NCBI GenBank assembly: GCA_943737045.1
Contig: CALSFV010000320.1
Coordinates: 124,001-188,000, forward strand
Length of the DNA stretch: 64,000 bases
Reading direction: 5' to 3'
DNA from: Parapristionchus giblindavisi
Taxonomy: Eukaryota > Nematoda > Chromadorea > Rhabditida > Diplogasteridae
Below, piece after piece: positions 34,231 to 46,082 of this stretch. The position numbers and the translations under genes were made by a program. Each line of letters begins with the position of its first letter. Position 1 is the stretch's first letter. The notes below the pieces were generated by a model that worked only from the letters and a program-made list of their open reading frames with translations, was not told where the DNA came from and made no database searches.

Positions 34231-35392
34231 GATCTAATTGAGATAGTAGTACTGATATTTTAAGCACTTCTCACTTGTTCCAAAACTTTTGCTAATATAT
34301 TTATAAGATTTCAAATCGTTCCAGGGGTTGTTTACGAATTTGGATGCTGCGCGGTAGCGAATTTAGCCCCGCCCCTCAAGCATGTCATGGACGGAAATGG
34401 TCAGAAAAGATTGACAAAAGTTACGAGGAAGGGACGGGTCCGAACTCTTTACTTTTCGGGAGATAGTCAGGACACTAACCCACCAGAGAAGAGCTTGGGG
34501 TGACCGAATGACTTATATCTATGATGAGATAACTAACCGAGATTAGGAAACTCTTTGAGTATTTGTCCACGAATGGATGAGAGATAAACCGAAAGAAGAA
34601 GAAGAAGACGAAGTGTTAGTGAGAGAGAACTATGCATGGGCAAGGATGACTAGAATATGGAACGAATTGTTTGCTCGAATGAAATGGGAGGACAGGAAAG
34701 AGGGGGGGGGGGTAGAGAAGGTAACACAGGAAGGACAAAATTGGGAAAGTGTGTTGACTGAAGATATAGTAGAGGTGGCGAGGAAAAGTACACATGGAGT
34801 GATAACGTTGGTGTGATAGACCCCCGACCATATTTGATATTATGGAAGAACGAAATTGTGAGTGTATTCAATGAGTAAAGCTGACGAATAGATATGAAAT
34901 TGGAATAATACGAATGTTCCGATCGTTCGGCTGAAGTATTGACAGGTATTATATGGTGCGAGATTTACGAAAAATTAGAAAATATGCAAGCAGCCTGTAC
35001 GTTGATGCTCTGGATATCGAAAAGAATTTTTTGCTAATTCGGTTTGAAAACATAAAGTTTTGTATATACTATTTGCTGATAGTATTTCCAAACTAATAGT
35101 TTACTTACGTGACGTCACAGACTAGTAGTTTACTGCTAGTTTACTACAAGTGAAAGAACATTTGACGAAATGCATTACCGTATTATCCACCACTTCTAGT
35201 AAACTTACGTTTTACTAGCCGTAGACTTGCAAGTCTACGGCTAGTGGGAAATATAAGTAAACTACTAGTTTGATAATAACAGAGTAGGTGTATATTTGTG
35301 AGATCCTACTAGGTGTTCCGTAATATTCACTGGTGCATTGCTAAAAAGATCCTACTTGGAGCTCTTACTACTCCTACCTCTTAGTCCAACCA
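34231..35392. other. Intergenic, possible 5' region of the SMOC-like gene
   Basis: Includes a purine-rich stretch (about 34560-34800) whose open frames on both strands look compositional, and a diverged palindromic repeat (35050-35285). No first exon with signal peptide was found. Confidence 0.5.
35050..35285. repeat. Diverged palindromic MITE-like repeat
   Basis: Inverted blocks tagtttacttacgtga / gtaaactactag and a central cgtagacttgcaagtctacgg palindrome, related in style to 5263-5499. Ends are not precisely defined. Confidence 0.5.
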
Positions 35393-35407
35393 AAAGATCT
35401 TTCTTTT

Positions 35408-35525
35408 TGCACACAATTTCCATATTCTCTGGCTCCGAAATCATTGAGGGGTCTAGAGATCACTCTTTTGGTGTCTCTACACCCCTCAATGTTTTCGGGG
35501 GCAGAGAATATAGAAATTGTGTAAA
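35408..35525. repeat. Single long imperfect hairpin, about 50-bp stem
   Basis: acacaatttccatattctct... and ...agagaatatagaaattgtgt pair almost throughout, with cattgaggggt/acccctcaatg next to an approximately 20-base loop. Either a tiny fold-back element or a hairpin RNA source. Confidence 0.65.
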
Positions 35526-35720
35526 ACGGTGAAATAAGACAGAAAGAATGAGCATAAGAAGGTCATTCAACATTGAAGCTTATGGGATAAATGTTTCAGA
35601 GAATTGATCAAAACAAAAAAGGTTGCTCGGCCAAAAAGGCTCGAAGAACAAGGGAAAAATCAGTTTAAAAAAACCCCGCTCTCGAGGACCACGCCCCACA
35701 GATATCGGCTGGGATGTAGG

Positions 35721-36134
35721 AATCCACAACCAATTGATTTTTGCGAAACACAATCGATTGTCGATTTTTGGATTGAAAATTGATTCACTTTTCGATTGAT
35801 AATGGACTGTTTTTTCGATGGGTTATTGATTGATAATTTATTGGGTCTCGGATGGATTTTCGGGATTGTTTTTTTTTTAAATTTTATTTATTTATTCATT
35901 CTGATCATACATGATAGATATATCATACATAATAGATTTGCAAAACAAATCAGAACGAATAAATTAATAAAATATTTTTTTTAAACAATCCCGAAAATCG
36001 ATCCGAAACCCAATAAATTATCAATCAATAACCCCTCGAAAAAAGAGTCAATTATCAATCGAAAAGTGAATCAATTTTCAATCCAAAAATCGACAATCGA
36101 TTGTCTTTCGTAAAAAATCAATTGGTTGTGGATT
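35721..36134. mobile_element. Palindromic fold-back element, about 414 bp
   Basis: The left end aatccacaaccaattgattt and the right end aaatcaattggttgtggatt are inverted copies. The arms continue through gattgtcgatttttggattg and tgataatttattggg to a short AT-rich centre. No ORF. Confidence 0.8.
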
Positions 36135-36337
36135 CTTTCAAAAAAGATCAAAGCGAACATAGTAATGATCATGTAGCAGCAGATGAAAGATAATAATCGT
36201 ACAAAGATACACAACGTGAAGCTTAGAATCCTCGGAGTTGAATGTTCACGTTAAGGAACAACGACGCTATATCACGCATGTCGCGTAAGGTTCGAATAAA
36301 CGATGGCACATTGAAAAATTCGAAAATGAGCAGAGGT

Positions 36338-37777
36338 CATTTTTTGGTAGTCCATAGGGTCCCTAACAACATGGCTCGAGCTTTATTTCATATCTTCATT
36401 TTCAACGTCGAGAGACGACGTCAAAGTTTTTTGACGCTGAAATCAGCCCACTTTGGAGCTCTGTAGCTCTTCGATGCGTGGTTTTGGTATCGAGTCGTCA
36501 ACAGAAGAATTTCCTGAAATGTCAAGGAGAATACAACTGCATCATTGGCCGATCGATATTTTAAATAGTATTTTTGTAAATAGATTTTGTTGTATAGCTT
36601 TCGTAAAAATATATGGGCCGAAATTTTTCTATAGCTCATTCGACAGAGCTCGACGAGAGGATTTCAATGGTATGCTGAACGTATACTTTATCTATATGCG
36701 CTCGAAAGTTATGATCATTTCAAGGTTTTAATTGCGTCCCATCGCACGAGAGAAGAGTGACGCGGCCAGTGATCTACCCACTCATGTGCTCCCTGAGAAC
36801 AATGCGCTCATTTTAATTTGTTTCACTGTTGCCCTAGTAAATCTCCAAGTTATTATTGATAATTTTCTAATAGTCATTTATATAATTTAATTCATAATTC
36901 ACAACCAATCGATGAATATTGCACACCATGAATGCATATTACAATAAGAATACAGAGAGGAGTAAAATTCACAAAAATATTTTATAACACTCTTCCTCGA
37001 CTACAATCCTAATGAAGCCATCTTCGGGTTTTCTTAGAATCCCCTCATCCTCGTTATCTCCCTACTCGAAGACGTCATAGTCCATCTCCGAGTCCTCTTT
37101 TCTTGGTCGATCCACTGGTCGATCGAACACTCGACTTCGTCCCAGTGCTCTTTGGATACAATTGGGACCATGTTAAACTCTGACAGAGCTTTATCGAAAA
37201 CATTTAGACATTTAAAAAACAGCAAAAGAAAACTGCGGCAAGGGGGGATCGAACCCCTGACAGTCAAAAGTAAATGCCGACATGTTATCCACTACACCAC
37301 ACACTGTTGGTTGGAAGGTTGATAGACGAGTTTACCAACTAATCCGGATGTATTGTGTAGAAATCCACACGAATTTCTAGATAAAAAAATATTGAAACGC
37401 TCATAACTTTCGAGCGCATATAGATAAAGTATACGTTCAGCATACCGTTGAAATCCTCTCGTCGAGCTCTGTCGAATGATCTATTGAAAAATTTCGGCCC
37501 ATATATTTTTACGAAAACTATACAACAAAATCTATTTACAAAAATACTATTTAAAATATCGATCGGCCAATGATGCAGGTGCATTCTCCTTGACATTTCA
37601 TTAAATTCTTCTGTTGACGACTCGATACCAAAACCACACATCGAAGGGCTACAGAGCTCCAAAGTTGGCTGATTTCGGCGTCAAAAAACTTTGACGTCGT
37701 CTCTCGACGTTGAAATTGAAGATATGAAAAAAAGCTCGAGCCATGTTGTTAGGGACCCTATGGACTACCAAAAAATG
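36338..37777. repeat. Long inverted repeat with about 390-bp arms
   Basis: Arms 36338-36728 and 37388-37777 are inverted copies with roughly 10 percent divergence, starting cattttttggtagtccatag. The spacer is 659 bp and contains a tRNA-like sequence. Each arm carries the same roughly 90-codon open stretch without an ATG, which is likely a passenger of the duplication. No target-site duplication was found. Confidence 0.85.
37234..37306 (-). pseudogene. tRNA-like sequence with TTA anticodon (pseudo-tRNA or SINE head)
   Basis: On the minus strand, TGGTGTAGTGGATAACAT is a good A box with a four-pair D stem, and GGGGTTCGATCCCC is a good B box. Spacing between them equals that of ordinary tRNA-Arg. 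The anticodon loop ATTTACT gives anticodon TTA (would read UAA). The acceptor halves (cagtgtg and ttgccgc) do not pair, position 37 is C, and the anticodon stem is weak, so this is unlikely to be a working tRNA. A TTTT stop signal follows. Confidence 0.6.
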
Positions 37778-38008
37778 CATTAATATGTGGGGGTCAAAAA
37801 ATGTGCCAAACACCCAAAGATTTTACTCGATTCTTAAGCGACACGCGTGATATACAGTATCGGCCAAAAGTCTTGGGACACTTTTTCATTATTTTATTAC
37901 TTTTGATCCAGGAAAGCAATCAAGCTCATCTTTTGAGCTTTTTTGAAAATTTGCATTTCTTTAATGAAAGACCAGTTCTTCTGAAACATTGTAAGAGTGG
38001 AGACCCCA

Positions 38009-38201
38009 ACTAGGGCTGCACAGTCAAACAACCCGGTATGGATCCGATTCCGATTTCGAGCTGTAGCTTTGTTGCAAATTCGACCTTAAAAATAAAAAAA
38101 ACCCGTTCTAAGCGCAAAAATGATGCTAGTGGCGAGTATTGTTTACCCCCAGATTACGGTAATCATTTCTCGCCATCAGGGCATAAAATTTTTTTGGGGG
38201 T
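38009..38201. repeat. Second copy of the dispersed repeat at 4583-4806
   Basis: Inverted orientation relative to the first copy. It begins ctagggctgcacagtcaaac and ends near gggcataaaatttttttggg, directly against the palindromic element at 38215. Confidence 0.6.
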
Positions 38202-38214
38202 TTTGATTTTTTTT

Positions 38215-38566
38215 CTCGTTAAAAATAGTGGAATCCGAAATCGGCGACTTTCCACCCGTTAAAAAAGAACCCGGAAAGTCGAAAATGGAAACACGAAATT
38301 TGAATTCGGGCGCGCTCAAAGAGGTGCGGGAATTCAAATTCCGACTTCCCTCATCGATTTTTAGCAATTAAAATGGAAATTCAACTTCCTGTTCGCTAAA
38401 AAATGCAATCCGCGGAAATTCGCTATCGGAAATTTGAATTTGAATTCCCGCACCTTTTTGCGCGAGCGCGAATTCAAATTCGTGTTTCCATTTTCGACTT
38501 TCCCGTTATTTTTTTAACGGGTGGAAAGTCGCTGATTTCGGTTTTCCCCTTTTTTTAACGAGACAT
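38215..38566. mobile_element. Palindromic MITE, copy 1 of a pair
   Basis: Ends cgttaaaaa...ccgaaatcggcgactttcc and its inverse. The arms contain aacacgaaatttgaatt and gcgcgag-rich blocks. The same family as 38722-39044, more diverged. Confidence 0.8.
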
Positions 38567-38721
38567 TACACCTGAAAAATGGTTTTCAAATTTTTCGGAA
38601 TTATTTTACCGCACAACGCTGATGTAGGTGTAACTGTATGTTTCATATCGATTCAATCTCTCCATCTCTTCACCGGCAGTACACGATTTCATTTTCCACG
38701 CGGAGTCCACTCGACCACTTT

Positions 38722-39044
38722 TATGGCTCGTTAAAAAATCGTGGAAAACCGAAATCGGCGACTTTCCACCCGTTAAAAAAGTACCCGGAAAGTCGAAAAT
38801 GGAAACACGAAATTTGAATTTGCGCGCGCGTAAAGAGGTGCGGGAATTCAAATTAAGAGTTTTCGTCATCAATTTTAGCAGTTAATATGGAAATTCGACT
38901 CGGAAAGTCGAAATTTGAATTCCCGCACCTCTTTGCGCGCGCGCGAATTCAAATTTCGTGTTTCCATTTTCGACTTTCCGGGTACTTTTTTAACGGGTGG
39001 AAAGTCGCCGATTTCGGTTTTCCACTTTTTTTAACGAGCCATTA
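38722..39044. mobile_element. Palindromic MITE, copy 2 of a pair
   Basis: Ends tatggctcgttaaaa and ttttaacgagccatta are inverted copies. The arms (gactttccacccgttaaaaa, ggaaacacgaaatttgaatt, gcgcgcgcg) fold over nearly the whole length. It lies 155 bp from copy 1, in the same orientation of a near-palindrome. Confidence 0.85.
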
Positions 39045-40197
39045 GACTCCATCGATTATGGTACCATTTTTTAGTCTAAAAATATAAAAGTATAATGTCG
39101 ATTTTTTTTACAAATGACTCACAGCGGAAGTTTTTATGAGCTGCATTATCATTTTATACCAATGTGGTTTCGAGATCTACTTTTACTGATTTTGCTACCG
39201 ATCTCCTAATACTTTTCATTTTCACAAACGTAAATGAGCGGTGAGTTCGAAATTTTTTGCTGCTTTTCGTTTCCAACTTTCCTCATTCGTCATGTGTTTC
39301 ACTACGATCATCCTTATCTCGATTTTAATGGTTATGACTATTCAATCATAACACTCTTTGCTCTCGCAACACTATCGACAGATATCACACACCAGAGCAC
39401 AGGAAATTATTAGTCCTCCATGCCTTTCTCATACATACCCTGTCATTATTTCAACCTCTCTCCCCCTATCTCTCTATCCCTCTATCTTTATCTTTTTCTC
39501 AATGTATTGTTTTCCTTTCTCTGCTTCTCTCTCACTGTCTTACGTCCCTTTATCTTTCTTATTTCTATGTGATTCCACCTATCTGTTTCTATATTCACTC
39601 CATGTCTTCTATACATCTATCTGCCTACTTCACTGCATCTCTTCTTATCTCCATTCCTCTCGCCTTGCCTCAGCCGCACTGACTCACATCCAATACGTAC
39701 TATAATATAGACCATAATATAGCCTCATCTTAGTCATAATACCTCCTACTTGGGATTAATTTCGCTCTTCCTGTCCATATTAAATTCATTTTAATTTTTC
39801 TCTTTTCACACTACACGAGTCCTATTTTTTTCTTTTTACTCTTCCACCCTTCTCCTCTCCTGTTTGCCCCTATGGGCCTAATCCAGTGCAAACAGGGCTT
39901 CTCTCTTTGCGAGAAGAAACATATCTGGCCGATTAGAAATGAAGATTTCCAGTACGACACTCCTTCTCAGAATCGTATTTTCAATCCAAATAACAAAATT
40001 ACATCCAGATTAGGCATCCTCATTTTGCTTATCAATATAGCGTCCGCTATTACCACTCTCTCAGTCTCTATATTTCCTCATCACTATCTACTTCCCTCTT
40101 TCAATAGTCTTCACTCTTTGAGTTTTGAAAGGGAAGCCGCAGCCCTCCGTGTGAGTCATAACCAATCTTCACCAAGACTGTGTCCGCCATTGTCACC
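39045..40197. other. Intergenic, upstream of the four-TM gene
   Basis: Pyrimidine-rich stretch at about 39420-39680. Open frames there are compositional. It should hold the promoter of the gene at 40198; no clear TATA element was chosen. Confidence 0.5.
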
Positions 40198-43100
40198 ATG
40201 TCGCTCGACGAGAAAATGTCCTATAAGGAAACGATGAGACAAGGTTTGTATTTTGAATTTGATCTTTCCTCTTTGATCAATAGCAATTAAATGAAGAATT
40301 ATTTAAAATATAGTGTTGTGACCTTTGTTTTAGATGTTTTAGGGATTTTAGATTATATTCATTTGAAATACAGTAAGACTTCTCAGCCCAGATACTCGAA
40401 CTAGAGCCAGTCATTCCGACGCCTCGTGCAGTCTCGAGAACGAGCACTTTCCGTCCTCCATCACAGGCCAGCAAGAAGATCAAACAGATTGTGGACAGTA
40501 GTGAGTCCTCGAGTATTTTCGTCTTATTTTCGTCTGTCTGATTTTGAGCACGATTTCATTAATTGAGTGATTCGGTAATCTAAGTGTTCAAGCTCTTTAA
40601 CCTTATTTTAGTCAGTAAATCGAAAATATGTAAATTTACTTATTAACAAACAATTCATCATCGTTATGTAGTAGTACATTTCGAAATGAATTCATTTCAG
40701 GGCCTTCTCTGTGCAGTGTGATTCTGCAAAGTATCGTTCCTATGATTTCTGTCGGCATCGCTATCGCAAATATCGAAAGATGTGCGGCTCAGGTATGCGA
40801 GACATAAGAGAATCAATTCAAACTATTGTAACTTGTTCAATGGATGGAATAGATAATGTTTGTTAGTAATTTATAAAAAAAAACTGAAAAAGTGAATAGC
40901 TTTCAACTAACATGTTCCGAGCTTTATAAACTAAAGAACAGAATTTCAGCCGTTTCTGCCTATATGGTTAATAATGTACAGCTTCATTCATCTGCTCGTC
41001 GCGGCTATAAGACTTGTGGCACACTTTGTGAGTCGTTGTCATATCCTTCATTCAATACCCCGAGATGAAAATGAAGGGAAAACTCACGCACACTTTACGA
41101 TGCTCTTTTAGAATGGAACCAATATGAACATCGTTGTATATTTATAAACGCTAAAGAAATGGGAACAATTTCAGAAAAATACCGTCTATCTCCGCATCGC
41201 GGCCGGTATATGTGGATGCATTGCTGTCGGATTGTCAGTGTTTTTTTCTACTTTCATTGAATGCCATAAGAATGTTCCTAATTGGTTTGAATAAGTGCTT
41301 CTTCAGTGTCATTCTTGGCATCGCCTTGGTCGCATGGAAATGGAATAGTGTAACCTTCGATGAGCTCATACTCGATCAATTCTGTGACCCATGGCTATGG
41401 AGACTGTAAGACTTATTTTTGCTCTTATTAAACGTTCAGCTGAAATTGCAATAATAAGGACAGTGTAAGGGATGTATGTATAATAGATTTTTACCGTAGT
41501 TTTTTAAATCATAGGTAACACCTTTTTCCTTTAGGACCCTGACAATTACTTGAGAAAAGTAGCATATATGCCCTACCCGTCTACTTTTTATGATAGGTGT
41601 TTCTTATCTGTGAGTCTGATCTTTGATTCCATAGAATGTGAAGGGGGTCTATTACTCCAAACCTGAACAAAATACAATCGGAGTTGACTTTTAGGGGGGG
41701 TGACATTTCCGCAACGGCATTTCCGCAACCGCTTTTTCCGCAACGGCATTTCCGCAACGGACATTTCCGCAACGGGGAATAACTCGGTTCGTCAGGGTCC
41801 TAGAACCATGGGATGAGTATCATTGTGATCAGCATCGGTAACACTATCATGACACACATTGATCTTTGATCTTTACTAACTCCGCTGCATTTTTGCAATG
41901 AGGCGTGATTTCGCTCAAAATCATCCAAGACGAGCGGGAAGGGTATCGTTCCACTCCTCATCACCTGTATATCTCCAACCAATAATTGACCTTTGAACTT
42001 TTCCTACTCGGCCACATATCGGCAACGAGCTCCATCGGTCCGAAGTCGGTACCATATCCGAAACCATGTAAAAACGAGGTCCTAAAATGGATGTAACGCT
42101 CGAATGTTAATGTAGGGTGGAGCCTTGCATCGCGTCCCTCAATGTCGTTTGCCGACCGCCAAACGCGCCCCCAGTGACCCCAGAGACTCAACTTGCTGCC
42201 AAGACCCTCGCGACACGCGCACACGCGTCCACGCGATGGTGAGCTACCGTAATCTACCGTAACCAGGTTCGGTGGGCTAGATCAAGTGCGAAGTGTCAGA
42301 TTTCAGTTTACAATGCAGGAATAACTAATACGCGAGTGGTATGATTATAACTTATTGTAAACTACCGTAATCTACCGTAACCCAGTTCGGCGGGTCAGAT
42401 TAAGTTCGGTGGGTCAGATTTCAGTATAAATTGCTGGAATAACTAATACTTGAGTGGTATGATTATAACTTATTGTAAACTACCGTAATCTACCGTAACC
42501 CAGTTCGGCGGGTCAGATTAAGTTCGGTGGGTCAGATTTCAGTATAAATTGCTGGAATAACTAATACTTGAGTGATATGATTATAACTTATTGTAGACTA
42601 TCGTAATCTACCGTAACCAGGTTCGGTGGGTCAGATTAAGTTCGGTGGGTCAGATTTCAGTATAAATTGCTGGAATAACTAATACTTGAGTGATATGATT
42701 ATAACTTATTGTAGACTATCGTATTCTACCGTAACCAGGTTCGGTGGGTCAGATTTGTAGTATCAATTGCAGGAATAACCAATACATGCGTGATATGATT
42801 ATAACGTATTGTAAACTACCGTAATCTACCGTAATATAGTTCGGTGGGTCAAAATAAGTGCGACGTGTCAAAGTTCAGTTTTCCGAAGAGCATCTGAAGT
42901 TGATCATCTCACCGCCCTCAATGTATTTATCCATACTCCCCTGTTTTTTCGACTCATTGCAAAAATGAAGCAGAGTTAGCAAAGATCAAAGATCAATATG
43001 TGACATGATAGTGTTACCGATGCTGATCACAATGATACAGAATCTGACCCACCGAACCGAGTTACGATAGATTACGGTAATTCACAACAACTCATAATCA

Positions 43101-44766
43101 TACCTCGAATTTAGTAATTATTTGGACATTTTTTGGTGAAATCTGACCCACCGCACTTGATCTGACCCACCGAACCTGGTTACGGTAGATTACGGTAGTC
43201 TACAATAAGTTAAAATCATATCACTCACGTATTAGTCATTCCTGCATTGTAAACTGAAATCTGACACATCGCACTTATTTTGACCCACCGAACTAGATTA
43301 CGGTAGATTACGGTAGTTTACAATACGTTATAATCATATCACGCATGTATTGGTTATTCCTGCAATTGATAATACAAATCTGACCCACCGCACTTGATCT
43401 GACCCACCGAACCGGGTTACGGTAGATTACGGTAGTCTACAATAAGTTATAATCATATCAGACACGTATTAGTTATTCCTGCATTGTAAACTGAAATCTG
43501 ACACTTCGCACTTGATCTGGCCCACCGAACCTGGTTACGGTAGATTACGGTAGCTCACCATCGCGTGGACGCGTGTGCGCGTGTCGCGAGGGTCTTGGCA
43601 GCAAGTTGAGTCTCTGGGGTCACTGGGGGCGCGTTTGGCGGCATTAAGGGATGCGATGCAAGGCTCCACCCTACATTAACATTCGAGCGTTACATCCATA
43701 TTAGGACCTCGCTTTTACATGGTTTCGGATATGATACCGACTTCGGACCGATGGAGCTCGTTGCCGATATGTGGCCGAGTAGGAAAAGTTCAAAGGTCAA
43801 TTATTGGTTGGAGATATACAGGTGATGAGGAGTGGAACGATACCCTTCCCGCTCGTCTTGGATGATTTTGAGCGAAATCACGCCTCATTGCAAAAATGCA
43901 GCGGAGTTAGTAAAGATCAAAGATCAATGTGTGTCATGATAGTGTTACCGATGCTGATCACAATGATACTCATCCCATGGTTCTAGGACCCTGACGAACC
44001 GAGTTATTCCCCGTTGCGGAAATGTCCGTTGCGGAAATGCCGTTGCGGAAATGCCGTTGCGGAAAAAGCGGTTGCGGAAATGCCGTTGCGGAAATGTCAC
44101 CCCCCCCCCCCCCCCGACTTTTATGAACGCGCACAAGCACGAAAAAAGAGTGACTTTCATGATAAAATATTATGGTATCATTCTGGTTTCTTCTATGGAG
44201 ACATACGTTGTGAGCTTTCGAGAAATTTCATTTATAAGAAAATATGGTTGAAATCACAATGTGTGATCATAATAACAATTTTTGCATTTACAAGAAACGC
44301 GGCACAGACCAAATATATGATGCACACTAATATACCAGACATAATGGATTCCAAGAAAAACACTAATGAATCCATCAAAATTGGAATAGCAATTAGCATG
44401 CAATTGCATCATATCCGTTAAATAGCGGAAAACATGAAATGCATAATTCACTATTTCTTACAGGAGGGAGAAGGGTAGAATGGGCTTCATCGTACCCAAA
44501 AAGAATAACCTTTTTTGGTTATTTCTGAGATTTCTCAATCCAAACTAAGATTTTTAAAAAAGATTTAGAGATAAACAGAGCATAATTAAAATTCAATATT
44601 TAATTATAGGTCAATAATCCACGCTCTGATCGGTACACTCATTTTATCGTGTGTTCCCGTGTGTTGCGTGTGCTTCATGGCCTGTGATCACTTCTGTCGT
44701 GATTATCAACGTGTCAATGGACCAGATTGTATCAATGATGATAGCATAAAAGGAAGTGCTGTCTGA
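40198..44766 (+). CDS. Four-transmembrane membrane protein (unrecognised family)
   Basis: Seven exons: 40198-40243, 40387-40500, 40701-40792, 40950-41027, 41175-41233, 41307-41405 and 44610-44766. Phases join to a 214-aa protein. The N-terminus is about 55 residues, cytosolic and basic (ASKKIKQIVD). TM1 is VILQSIVPMISVGIAIANI, TM2 LIMYSFIHLLVAAIRLVAHF, TM3 IAAGICGCIAVGFVILGIAL, and TM4 ALIGTLILSCVPVCCVCFMA. A Cys-containing tail follows (CDHFCRDYQ). The plan is MARVEL/tetraspan-like, but no diagnostic motif identifies the family. Intron 6 is 3.2 kb because a 2.4-kb fold-back element sits in it; the other introns are 73-200 bp. Exon 5 uses a GTCAGT donor. AATAAA lies at about 44797. Confidence 0.8.
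41694..44115. mobile_element. 2.4-kb fold-back transposon in intron 6 of the four-TM gene
   Basis: The arms are inverted, and the outer 550-600 bp are nearly identical (41694-42290 versus 43510-44115). Each end carries five to six tandem copies of ATTTCCGCAACGG next to a G/C run. The 8-bp sequence GACTTTTA flanks both sides (41686-41693, 44116-44123), consistent with a target duplication of hAT or, with a ninth ambiguous base, Mutator-like type. The middle has several tandem units of about 120 bp containing ctaccgtaatctaccgtaac and tcggtgggtcagatt. ORFs inside are mirrored in both arms and not gene-like. Confidence 0.88.
42241..42850. repeat. Internal tandem repeats of the fold-back element (left side)
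   Basis: About five units of roughly 120 bp, each with taactaatac, gattataacttattgta, taccgtaatctaccgtaac and gttcggtgggtcagatt. Inverted, less regular units lie at 43060-43560. Confidence 0.85.
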
Positions 44767-46082
44767 ACTCTATTTATATTCACTCCGTTTTATACAATAA
44801 ATATTGCGTTGTTCAAAAGTAGCGAAAAGACTAGAAAAATGGACAGCCCTGTGTTCACCTTCTTGTTGGTTATGGGCAAAGTTACTGTTGAAAAATTGCG
44901 TATATTTTTTTAATAATTCCGTGTTTGTATTAATCCCAGTTTATACGTGATATGTACATTGTCTCACAACTCAACTAGTCATATTAGCAATAGAGATGTC
45001 CGTAATGAAACAGTCAAATTGTAATTATGCTATGTAAGCCAATTATATCTGAATATCCTATTAATAATCCGTTACTATTATTTGTTATTCACGTAGCATC
45101 TCGAGAAGCATCCGGAAATGCTATAATTGTAACTGCAAAATATTTATCTCTGTTCATTCGTAAAATAATTATAATAATTGATAAAATAAGGCTATTATTT
45201 TAAAGGACGGTTGTGATTTAAAATAAATACATTTTTTAAATCTTTCTGAAAATAACAGCGTTTGTTCACTAAATTAATTAAAATATCTTGGAAAAGTTTC
45301 AGATTTTGTATAAAAAAATTGTATCCATTTGACGCAGGTTCGAAACCTATCGTCGAATTTCCACAATTGTCAAAAGTGCGCCTGTCGCTGCACGGACCTG
45401 ATGATGCATTAATGATTCTAGCGATCAATGAGATGAATAGACGTAGCGGCCGAAACACCATGAAGCACATTACAACTTATAATTTATATTGTTATAGTTT
45501 TTGTAACACGTGCATGCATTTCATTCCTGTACATTGTCTTTACTTATTAAATTAATATAACAAATTGGATACGGTTAGGTAGAATTACGTTTGCTACCTT
45601 TCTGACTTTACAGTTTGTTCACAAAAATATTCGAGGGACTCCATCTTTTATCATAACTTGCGTAAAATCTTGTTTATTTCTACTGTTTTTTGTGCAGAAT
45701 TGTGTAGAATAGTGATTTTCACCGCCTCCATTCTATGACTAAAACAAAAGATACGTATACAATCATGATACCGATCACTGGAGGCATATAGAGAGGCACA
45801 CTATAGAACAATCATAGATAAGGCTGCTAATAAGAGTGGGGGCTGTTAAGAAGCATCTATGCAGAAGGTATTAATCTACGTCGACGGCTTCCGTTGTGTT
45901 AACGCCATATCTTATCTTTATATCCTCCATAATCAGTAAAGAAACACTACACATCTCGCCTGTGATGAATAATTCATAATAATCTCCTATTTCGCAAGGG
46001 CACATAAATGTTTGGCCTCATTCTCTCTATCTCTCTGCATTCTCATATAATATAGATTGACTAGAGGCTTCTCTTCTAGTTA
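44767..46082. other. Intergenic, no supported gene
   Basis: AT-rich. A perfect tRNA-type B box near 45340 has no A box. Open frames at 45195-45555 overlap on opposite strands without splice support. Confidence 0.5.

Noticed and set aside
36453..37662. Two matching open frames of about 90-107 codons in the inverted arms
   Set aside because: They mirror each other because the arms are inverted copies. They lack an ATG in the shared part and have no family resemblance, so they are likely passengers.
41581..44421. Several open frames of 60-135 codons in and around the 2.4-kb fold-back
   Set aside because: The same frames occur in both arms (41800-41982 and 43804-43986), and others translate the CCGCAACGG repeats. 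They lie within an intron of the four-TM gene.
45330..45360. Perfect tRNA-type B box (GGTTCGAAACC)
   Set aside because: No A box or foldable tRNA body is present upstream.
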